A stretch of 64,000 bases of DNA, from assembly GCA_029260575.1 (NCBI GenBank), contig JAJDDB010000016.1, positions 248,001 to 312,000 on the forward strand. Reading direction: 5' to 3'. Made by a program: the position numbers and the translations under genes. This document shows positions 35,700 through 42,923 of the stretch, in pieces; the first letter of the stretch is position 1; the number at the start of each line of letters is the position of its first letter. The notes below the pieces were generated by a model. The model was not told where the DNA came from, ran no database searches, and worked only from the letters and a program-made list of their open reading frames with translations. This DNA comes from Phycisphaerales bacterium (lineage in GTDB: Bacteria > Planctomycetota > Phycisphaerae > Phycisphaerales > SM1A02).

Positions 35700-35767
35700 A
35701 TCGGCCGGCGCCGATGCGGACACCAGCGTGGTGGGCGCTGGTTCGGGTGGCAGGACTCTGTGTCCTG
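35700..35767 (+). promoter_or_regulatory. Three consecutive hairpins in the leader of a PEP-CTERM gene
   Basis: Three perfect stem-loops just before the start at 35782: ATCGGC/GCCGAT with loop CGGC (35700-35715), ACCAGCG/CGCTGGT with a 7-base loop (35722-35742), and CAGGAC/GTCCTG with a 5-base loop (35751-35767). The ribosome site GGGAGAAAG follows directly. No known riboswitch class is recognised. The remainder of the 362-base divergent region (35420-35781) must hold promoters for both flanking genes; only weak matches were seen. Confidence 0.6.
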
Positions 35768-35781
35768 TGGGAGAAAGAAAG

Positions 35782-36498
35782 ATGTTGACTAAGAGTTCTG
35801 CGCTGACGCTTTCAGTGTGCGCATTCACTGCGCTCCTGTTGAGTCCTGTTGAGTCGCATGGCGCTGCGATCCTGGACGGCCTGTACAACCTGTCGAACCA
35901 TCCGGATGCGGCGCAGGGGCCTCCCGGTTACGGCATTCGACTCGATGAATTAATCGACGTCACAGGCAGCAAGGATGTCTTTACGTTTGATTTTGATGAC
36001 AGTCGTTCCAACATGCTCATGGAAGTCAGCGGCTCAACGATCCGCATCTTCGGCATAGTGTTCGGCGGTCTTGATGTCGGCGACGAATACGACGATGACC
36101 TCTCCGGCCTGTGGGATGTCGACTTCACGTACAACAACGCACAGAAAATGCCCAACGATAATGATGTCTGGGTTCGCGCGGGACAGCCGACCAACACCGG
36201 TTCAATCTCGGCGCTCTTTGACAACCTCGGCACATTCGGATTGACCGACTATGCCGGTAACCATCCGTTTACATTCCGACTCGGTGATGAAAACAGCGAC
36301 GATGGACATCGCGGCTTCGACGGCATCAGCGGCTGGGGCTGGCTGAATCACGGTGATCGCGGGCACATCGCTTCCTCAGACTTCATTTTCACTGCGACTC
36401 CGGTGCCGGTGCCGCCGGCTGTACTGCTCGGCGCGATGGGCCTGCTCGGAATGGTCGGCGTGAAAACGCGCCGCAAAATGAAGAACACCGCAAGCTGA
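35782..36498 (+). CDS. Secreted protein with VPLPA/PEP-CTERM-type sorting signal
   Basis: About 238 residues. ATG 35782 has GGGAGAAAG before it and opens a signal peptide (LTLSVCAFTALLLSPVESHG). The open frame extends 82 codons upstream, but that part covers the hairpin leader and is not protein-like. The ectodomain is acidic and beta-rich (KDVFTFDFDDSRSNMLMEVS; HRGFDGISGWGWLNHGDRGH). The C-terminus has the motif VPVPPAVLLG, a hydrophobic helix and a basic end (KTRRKMK), typical of exosortase substrates. A clear terminator follows. Confidence 0.87.
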   Translation: MLTKSSALTLSVCAFTALLLSPVESHGAAILDGLYNLSNHPDAAQGPPGYGIRLDELIDVTGSKDVFTFDFDDSRSNMLMEVSGSTIRIFGIVFGGLDVGDEYDDDLSGLWDVDFTYNNAQKMPNDNDVWVRAGQPTNTGSISALFDNLGTFGLTDYAGNHPFTFRLGDENSDDGHRGFDGISGWGWLNHGDRGHIASSDFIFTATPVPVPPAVLLGAMGLLGMVGVKTRRKMKNTAS

Positions 36499-36536
36499 TT
36501 CACCCAGCAAAGATCTGCTCACCTGAAACTGAATCC

Positions 36537-36571
36537 GCCCGTGTGTCGATTGACGCGCGGGCTGTTTTTTT
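36537..36571 (+). terminator. Rho-independent terminator
   Basis: An 11-bp stem (two wobbles) starting GCCCG and ending CGGGC, loop GATT, followed by TGTTTTTTT. It ends transcription of the gene stopping at 36498 and reaches the 3' end of the convergent gene at 36570. Confidence 0.9.
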
Positions 36572-37688
36572 ATGCGAACAACCCGTCCAGCAGTTCGACG
36601 ATGCCCTGGCCCTTGGTGGCGACGGTTTCGTAAATAGCCCGGCCGGTGGAGATGTCGAGCAGTTCGCGTTTGAGCTTGTTCTCGCCTGCGAAATCAGCTT
36701 TGTTGATGACGAACACATCTGCGATTTCGAGGATTCCAGCCTTGTCCATCTGGACGGAATCGCCCATGCCCGGCACGACAACGACAGCGGTGCGATCGAC
36801 ATACTCACGAATGCGCACTTCGTTCTGGCCGGCCCCGACGGTTTCGATGATCAGGCGATCAAATCCCGCGCCGCCGATGAGTTCGATGATGGCGGGCAGC
36901 GTGGAATAATCCTCGCCGGTGATTGCGAGTGATCTGTAGAACACGTTTTCATCAACGGTATTGAAATCAACGCGCAATCGATCGCCGAGCAATGCGCCGC
37001 TTGTAATGGGTGACATCGGGTCGAACGCCACGACGGCGATCTTCTCACCACGGCGGACTGTTTCAGCAGCCATTGCGGCCACGAGCGTGGATTTACCTGC
37101 GCCGGGCGCGCCGGTCAGGCCGATGACTTGCGACGGGCGTTTGCGCGTGCCGGAAAATCCTGTTGACCCTGCATGTGCGAAACTGATATCGCGCGCGAGC
37201 CGGGCAGTGGTGTGATCGCTCTGCAGCGGCTTGTAATCATGCGTCGCATCGCGCACCGAATCGATGATCTGTTCCATCGATGTACCTGTGTGGAAGATGC
37301 GGTGTACACCTGCATCGAGCATTGTCTGCACATCTTCCTGGGGAATAATGCCGCCGACGTTGACGATCATGTCAGCCCGGCCGACGGCTGCGCATTCCTC
37401 AAGCAAACGCGGCACGAGCACAAGGTGACTGTTGCTCATCATTGAACAGGCGATGCAGTCGGCATCTTCATCACGGGCGCTGATTGCAAGGCTGCGCGGT
37501 GTCTGCCACAAGCCGGAATAGATGACGTGGATGCCGGAATCGCGCATGGCCCGGGCGATGAGCTTGACGCCGCGGTCGTGGCCGTCGAGGCCCATCTTGC
37601 CCAACAGCACGCGTGGGCGGTGCGGCAGGTCGTCGACGCGATCGGTTTTCTCGAGGCTTGAAGTTGGTTCAGCAAGTGGTTGGGCCAT
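36570..37688 (-). CDS. Cobalamin-binding domain fused to MeaB-type GTPase
   Basis: 372 residues. Residues 25-155 form a B12-binding domain of the mutase small-subunit type, with the cobalt-ligand motif DGHDRG (His37), YSGLWQTP, and VGGIIPQEDV. Residues 186-372 form a MeaB/ArgK G domain: Walker A GAPGAGKST (near 193), FDPMSPITSGALLGDR, ETVGAGQNE and the guanine-specificity motif NKAD (329). MeaB protects and reloads acyl-CoA mutases. The order B12 domain then GTPase is that of IcmF, but the mutase domain is missing and the protein ends right after the G domain. It may serve a separate mutase large subunit, which is not in this window. Confidence 0.9.
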   Translation of the reverse strand: MAQPLAEPTSSLEKTDRVDDLPHRPRVLLGKMGLDGHDRGVKLIARAMRDSGIHVIYSGLWQTPRSLAISARDEDADCIACSMMSNSHLVLVPRLLEECAAVGRADMIVNVGGIIPQEDVQTMLDAGVHRIFHTGTSMEQIIDSVRDATHDYKPLQSDHTTARLARDISFAHAGSTGFSGTRKRPSQVIGLTGAPGAGKSTLVAAMAAETVRRGEKIAVVAFDPMSPITSGALLGDRLRVDFNTVDENVFYRSLAITGEDYSTLPAIIELIGGAGFDRLIIETVGAGQNEVRIREYVDRTAVVVVPGMGDSVQMDKAGILEIADVFVINKADFAGENKLKRELLDISTGRAIYETVATKGQGIVELLDGLFA

Positions 37689-37769
37689 GACGGGTGCATG
37701 GTAGGGGATGGGTAAGCAGAAGGCGCGGCGGAAGTTCCATCACAAAGCCGCGATCGCTGGTCGCTCTGA

Positions 37770-39527
37770 TCACTGCTCGTCGAACGCGGTCCATTGATCT
37801 GCGGCTTCAATCATGGTGTCAAACAGCTCGGATGTGACGACGTAGTTTGCGCAGTATCGCCTGTAGCGCGGATCAGCGCCATATGCAATAAGGAGGAGCG
37901 CATTGAGATCGCGTTTTGAACTCACTGCCCAGCAGAGTGCAGATTGGCCGTTGGCGTCGAGGAGATTGGGATCAGCGCCGTTGCGGAGCAGGAAGAGCGT
38001 CAGGTGATGATCGTGCCATTCGCCCGCTGCGTGCATGAGTGCGGTTTCGCCGGCATTGTTCTGCGCGTTGACATCGATGCCTTCATCGATCAGCCGCTGC
38101 AACAGCGAATAGTTCGGTTCGGAGTCGTATTCTCGGAGCGCGAAGAGTAGTGTCTCACCGGAGTTCGAGCGCGCACTTGGATCGCCACCGCACGCAATCA
38201 ATTCGTCGAACAGCACAGTGTTACCTTTGCGCACTGCAGTGGACATGGCCGATTCGTTGGGCACAGCGCCGTGTTCAAGCAGGAGCCGTGCGACAGCTTC
38301 ATGGTCGAACAGAATGGCGCCACGCAGGGCAATTTCATCGAGGGCGGGATTGCCGCCGTAGTCCAGCAACAGATTGACGGCGTCCAGATTTCCATAATGA
38401 GCAGGAAAGAGGAATGGTGTAGCGCCAAACTGGGTGGGTGCGTTGATGTCGAAGCCTGCTCTGAGCATCGCCTCGGCGCAGTCGTAACACTCATGCTGCA
38501 ATGCCGCATCCAGAGCGTCATAACTTCCGTTGATGGGATACGTCGCATCGGCACCGGCTTCGAGCAGGACCTGCACCGTCTCGTGATGACAATTCACAGC
38601 TGCGGCGACGAGCGGCGTGAGCTTGGTGGGACGATTGTCATCTCGTTCGATCAAGAGCAACTCGTCGGGGTCAGCGCCTTCTGCGAGTAACTCCGTGACG
38701 CGCTGGGCGTTGCCGTGATAGGCAGCGTAATGCAGCGCTGGCGTCGGGTCGTGAAGGTGTGCCAGTATCAGGAATGCGCTGCACGCCGCAAGAAGAACAA
38801 TGCACGCCACTGCAAGCGGGCCGAGGACAAATCGGCCGATGATCGGAATCGCCTCCGCCGCGTGTCTGCCGCATTCCGGGCAGCGAACAAATGCGCCGTG
38901 CAGTTCGTAAGAACAAAAAACGCATTTGTTCCGTCGGCGCTTCCAGGTAGCGCGCTGCTTTCGGTTGGCGTAGAGAAGCAGCAGGAAAGCGCAAAGTGCG
39001 CCGGCCACGAGCAGCGTATTCACCACGAGCCCCGGCCAGTACACCGCAGTCGGAAGTGTGCGCACATCAGCAGGCGTGAGTTCAAATTCTGAAAGTGGAT
39101 TGCCGACGAACAGCACGCCGTGGTTCTCATAATCCCAGTTGAGCACCATGCGGTAGTCGGTCGTCATGCGGGTGTAATAGAAACACCGCATCGGCCAACC
39201 GACGCTGAACGTTTCGGCTACGCCCTCGACCGCGCCTGCGATGTGTTCGTGTACATCATCGACAGGTCCTATGAGATTCGGCACCTGAGAACCGGAGTAG
39301 GAACGATCGCTGAACATGCTCCACACTTTTGGTATTGCATTGGTCTGCGTGGCGCCGGCGTTTGAATACACGAAAATATGCTGATATTCATTCAGCGATG
39401 CGCCTTGTGCATCGGCCGAAGCAGGGTCAAACAGCCACGCAGCAGCCCATGCAAGAGTCGCGCTCACCAATACCCCGAACAACAAACAGAGCGTGATGGC
39501 GACAACAGCGCGGCGCATTGGCTGCAT
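37770..39527 (-). CDS. Membrane zinc-ribbon protein with ankyrin repeats (copy 1)
   Basis: 585 residues (582 if ATG 39518, which aligns better with its paralogue). It has an N-terminal membrane helix (AITLCLLFGVLVSATLAWAA), an extracytoplasmic domain, a second helix (VVNTLLVAGALCAFLLLLYA), the zinc ribbon CVFCSYELHGAFVRCPECG (near 200), a third hydrophobic segment (LGPLAVACIVLLAACSAFLI) and about nine ankyrin-type repeats (for example PALHYAAYHGNAQRVTELLA and ETALMHAAGEWHDHHLTLFL). It lies 21 bases after a paralogue of the same design on the same strand. Ankyrin repeats usually bind proteins; the partner is unknown. Confidence 0.85.
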   Translation of the reverse strand: MQPMRRAVVAITLCLLFGVLVSATLAWAAAWLFDPASADAQGASLNEYQHIFVYSNAGATQTNAIPKVWSMFSDRSYSGSQVPNLIGPVDDVHEHIAGAVEGVAETFSVGWPMRCFYYTRMTTDYRMVLNWDYENHGVLFVGNPLSEFELTPADVRTLPTAVYWPGLVVNTLLVAGALCAFLLLLYANRKQRATWKRRRNKCVFCSYELHGAFVRCPECGRHAAEAIPIIGRFVLGPLAVACIVLLAACSAFLILAHLHDPTPALHYAAYHGNAQRVTELLAEGADPDELLLIERDDNRPTKLTPLVAAAVNCHHETVQVLLEAGADATYPINGSYDALDAALQHECYDCAEAMLRAGFDINAPTQFGATPFLFPAHYGNLDAVNLLLDYGGNPALDEIALRGAILFDHEAVARLLLEHGAVPNESAMSTAVRKGNTVLFDELIACGGDPSARSNSGETLLFALREYDSEPNYSLLQRLIDEGIDVNAQNNAGETALMHAAGEWHDHHLTLFLLRNGADPNLLDANGQSALCWAVSSKRDLNALLLIAYGADPRYRRYCANYVVTSELFDTMIEAADQWTAFDEQ

Positions 39528-39548
39528 TCTAGCGGCTGGTTTCAGCCC

Positions 39549-41324
39549 TCAGCGAGCAGCTTCGATGAGCTCGCGAACTTCCTGCGAAGCGAACGACAGG
39601 TTTTCTTCTGTAATCGCAGACGGATCGGCGCCGGCATCGAGCAACAGTTTTATCTTCTCTGCATCGTCTGAAATGACTGCCCAGTACAACGGTATTCGGC
39701 CCTGTGTTGTGGCCGCGTTGGGGTTTGCCCCGTAATTCAGAAGTAACTGCACGGTGGACAGCGGACGAGCTTCGGCAGCAAAGGCGAGCGCGGTTTGACC
39801 CGTGGGCGTTGCGGTGTTTACATCGTGGCCGGCATCGAGGGCGATGCGAAGCAGTTCATCACTGCATTTCCCATCAAGTATCTCCAGCAGCAGAGTATGT
39901 TCGCGGCTGCTGCTCTTCCATGCGGAAGGAATCTCTTGCGCGTGTTGTAAGAGAACTTGTAGTGCATCAGCATCACAGGCCCAAATCGCCCACTCATAGG
40001 AGTCCAGCGAAATCGGGCAACCCATTTCGATCATCAGGGAAACACAATGCTGCGTACCCTGCGTGGTCGGCGCGCGACTTGTCTGACTAACCGATTCGCG
40101 CATTATCCGGGACAGTGTGTGCGAATGAGATGAATAGTCGACCCCGTAGTCCGCAAGCAAATCGATGAAGGCCGGATTGCCGTTGATTGCAGCCCACCAG
40201 ACCAGTCCCGATTCGAGGAATGGTGACGACGTTACTGTGGCGCCAGACTCCAGCAACAGCTTCGCAATCTCAAGATCGTCATTGGCTATGGCCTCGCCCA
40301 GCGGGGTCGCGACCACTGAGGTGCGTGTATTCACACTTGCGCCATGTTTGATCAACCATCGCACAGTTTCGATTGAGCCCGCCGCGACAGCTGCTCGCAG
40401 CGCAGTGTAGGTTGCAGCATATTTATCGCCGTTCGCCGAAACATTCTTGAGGTAGTATTGATTGATGTCTGCGCCGTCATCGAGCAGGGCCTGCATCGCG
40501 GAGATATCACCCGCGTACGCCGCACGAAGCAATCGATCGGGAGCCGGCCAGAAATACACCGCTGCTGCAGTACCAGCGACGAGCAACGATGTCTTGATGA
40601 ATGCCAGCCAGAGCACAAAGAGTGCGCGCCGGTCGACCAGGGGGGTGGGCGCAGATTGATCGGTTCCGCATTCCGGACAGATCGCTGTATTGCCGCGCAT
40701 GTCGTATTTGCAACAAATGCATCGCTGACGAGCTCTTAGTCTGTTGGCGCTTGACCGCAGGCAGTAATACAACCACGCAAGCACCAGCACCCAACCGGCG
40801 GCGAAGATTGCGCTGTTGATGAAAAGACCGGGAAACAACGGCCGGATCGGAAGTTCCACATCTTCGTTCGCATAATCGAGCTCGACAAATCCGCCAAGAT
40901 TGATTCCGGAAAGCAGACCGTGCCGACCGATTTCCCAATCCACGAACAGCGGCTGTTCGTGGGGTGCCACGTAGAAATGCAGGCTTCGCATTGGCCATCC
41001 GGCTGCAGCACCGCGCATATAGATGACTCCGGAAGACTGCGGAGATTCATCAAGGGGAAGCCAGTCAGGAGGATCGCCCGGAGATCGGCCGGCCCCGAAG
41101 GGTGGGGGTGCATCTCGACCATCCGGAAAGTAGCGACGTTCAACGACGCGCACAGTTGTCACGGTTGTGGATCGATCAACCGCGCCATACCAGCCGTTCG
41201 TTTTGAATTCCAGAAGTTGCGCTTCGTTGGTGTCGAAGGGGAGAACTGCGGCCCAGGCGATGATCGTGCTCGTGAGGAATCCGAGTAGAAGGCACAGAAT
41301 CAACGCAAGGACTGCCCGACGCAT
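39549..41324 (-). CDS. Membrane zinc-ribbon protein with ankyrin repeats (copy 2)
   Basis: About 591 residues from ATG 41324, placed by similarity to the paralogue at 37770 (MRRAVLALILCLLLGF versus MRRAVVAITLCLLFGV). The upstream in-frame part overlaps the gene at 41344 and is not protein-like. Same order: membrane helix, extracytoplasmic domain, helix (INSAIFAAGWVLVLAWLYYC), zinc ribbon CICCKYDMRGNTAICPECG, helix, ankyrin repeats (DISAMQALLDDGADINQYYL; GQTALAFAAEARPLSTVQLL). The two genes look like a tandem duplication that has diverged considerably. Function unknown. Confidence 0.85.
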   Translation of the reverse strand: MRRAVLALILCLLLGFLTSTIIAWAAVLPFDTNEAQLLEFKTNGWYGAVDRSTTVTTVRVVERRYFPDGRDAPPPFGAGRSPGDPPDWLPLDESPQSSGVIYMRGAAAGWPMRSLHFYVAPHEQPLFVDWEIGRHGLLSGINLGGFVELDYANEDVELPIRPLFPGLFINSAIFAAGWVLVLAWLYYCLRSSANRLRARQRCICCKYDMRGNTAICPECGTDQSAPTPLVDRRALFVLWLAFIKTSLLVAGTAAAVYFWPAPDRLLRAAYAGDISAMQALLDDGADINQYYLKNVSANGDKYAATYTALRAAVAAGSIETVRWLIKHGASVNTRTSVVATPLGEAIANDDLEIAKLLLESGATVTSSPFLESGLVWWAAINGNPAFIDLLADYGVDYSSHSHTLSRIMRESVSQTSRAPTTQGTQHCVSLMIEMGCPISLDSYEWAIWACDADALQVLLQHAQEIPSAWKSSSREHTLLLEILDGKCSDELLRIALDAGHDVNTATPTGQTALAFAAEARPLSTVQLLLNYGANPNAATTQGRIPLYWAVISDDAEKIKLLLDAGADPSAITEENLSFASQEVRELIEAAR

Positions 41325-41343
41325 AGGCAACAGTGTACCTGCG

Positions 41344-41775
41344 TCATGCGTATTCCAAAATGACGAGCGCGCTGATCCACTCTGTAAGGACCGCCAGAAT
41401 TGCATTCGCGACGGTTCGCCTGCAGATTCGGTGCTCGCGAGCATGCCACAACATCGCGCCGAGGATGAGATGCGCGAGGGCAATCATCGACACTTCGCTG
41501 CCCGAACTCGAACATCCACGGCAGCAGAAATAGCGATACCCCCACGTTGATACTTCATCCAAAGATACTTTGATGACGAGGCAGACCGTCGCAAGAGCGA
41601 CACCGACCGAAATTCCAGCTGCGCTGCGGGCCAGATCTGGATCGATCGGTTCCGGCTGATCGTTCGGGTCAAAGGCGTTGCCGCATTCCTGGCAGACATC
41701 GTTCGGCAGGCCGAAGAGGTCATACCCACAGTGCGCGCAGCGCAGACGATGCGTGTCATCGCAAGTGCGTCGCAT
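41344..41775 (-). CDS. Small zinc-ribbon membrane protein
   Basis: 143 residues from ATG 41775. It begins with a zinc ribbon (LRCAHCGYDLFGLPNDVCQE followed by CG) and continues with two or three hydrophobic helices (AGISVGVALATVCLVIKVSL; MIALAHLILGAMLWHA). The ribbon is at the N-terminus rather than after the second helix as in the two downstream genes. It is 19 bases upstream of the copy at 39549 on the same strand, so all three probably form one operon. No family function known. Confidence 0.75.
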   Translation of the reverse strand: MRRTCDDTHRLRCAHCGYDLFGLPNDVCQECGNAFDPNDQPEPIDPDLARSAAGISVGVALATVCLVIKVSLDEVSTWGYRYFCCRGCSSSGSEVSMIALAHLILGAMLWHAREHRICRRTVANAILAVLTEWISALVILEYA

Positions 41776-41919
41776 TGGCTGTGTTCCCGCACGGCAGTTG
41801 AGAAATGAAGTGAGCGAATGCCGTGTGTGGAATATAGATACGCGGCGTTGATGCGCGCGGTTGCGATGTGTGCGGCGCATCTCTTGGTGGCGGCGATGCA
41901 GAGCTTTGGGGCGGGTGGT

Positions 41920-42844
41920 TTAGCGCGCGGGTTCCAACGGTATGCAGATTTGTGTGAGCAGTTTGTCCTGCGGTGTGTTCTGTGGATTGTTGAGATACAT
42001 TTCTATGACAGGCGCAGCGGCGGGCGCTTTGCCGGAGGTGGGGAGCCATTGTTTGAACAGTTGCAGATACACATCCTGCAACTGATCGTACGGACCCTGG
42101 TGGGTGGTGGTCGCGTATGCACCTGCGTGGGTTTTCTGAATACCGACATCGCCCTCGGGTTGAATTGAATCATCAACGACGAGGCAGGCGTCGTAACGGA
42201 GTTTGTCTTCGGGCGTGACTGCGGGATCATCCCACGCCATGCCGAAGGTTTTCATGTCCGGCCCGAGCAGCTGCTTTGGGCCGGCCCACGCCATGAGCTG
42301 TTGCCACGTCTGGCCGACGTCTTTGTAACAGCCGGTATGGCGCACAAACGCGACGCGGTGTGCTGGAATTTCTCGAATGTTGACCTGCATGTTTCTGTCC
42401 TCTTTACATTGGGCGGGTGTGAATTCGTGCAGCGCATCGCCGGCCTCGTTGTAGTGCGTCTCGGTGGGTGCGCCGATGTGATGCGTCCTGCGGGTTTCGG
42501 TGCGGTAGGTCGATGGCGGCATATTGAACGCCGCCTTGAACGCGCGTGAATGATTCGTGGTTTTCATAACCGCAGTCAAACGCAATAGTGGTGATCGGCT
42601 GTGTTGTGTGCTGCAGCCGCAGAGCAGCACGCTCCAGGCGCAGCCGGCGGATGTGCTGCGCGAGTGTCTCGCCCATCATGGCAGTGAAAACGCGGTGGAA
42701 ATGGAACGGCGAGAAGTGCGCAACCGCAGCGAGATCTTCGAGCGGAAGATTGGTATCAAGATGCTTTTGAATGTGTACGAGCACGCGCAGCAGCCGCTGG
42801 CGGTAGTCGATCTGAGCGGGGGTTGGTTCGATCTGGTCTGACAT
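41920..42844 (-). pseudogene. AraC-type regulator with GyrI-like domain, interrupted by a frameshift
   Basis: From ATG 42844 one frame encodes an AraC DNA-binding domain (LLRVLVHIQKHLDTNLPLED, HFSPFHFHRVFTAMMGET, ITTIAFDCGYENHESFTR). At 42541-42546 the match jumps to the next frame (AFKAAFNMPPSTYR) and continues as a GyrI-like ligand-binding domain to 41920. Restoring one CG in the CGCG run would rejoin Thr-Arg-Ala-Phe-Lys, so a 2-base deletion is inferred. The upstream frame stops at 42404. ATG 42390, with GAGG 8 bases before it, could still express the GyrI-like domain alone (about 156 residues). It is divergent from argS. Sequencing error remains possible. Confidence 0.75.
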
Positions 42845-42923
42845 CACCAAAGAAGATACGAATCGACCTGCGGGTGTGCTTGACCATTCTTGCGGAAGTG
42901 CTGCGGGGGCTATACTGGCGGCC

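Noticed and set aside
35536-35781. 82-codon N-terminal extension of the PEP-CTERM protein
   Set aside because: The extension overlaps the hairpin leader, lacks protein-like composition, and would bury the signal peptide. A good ribosome site precedes ATG 35782.
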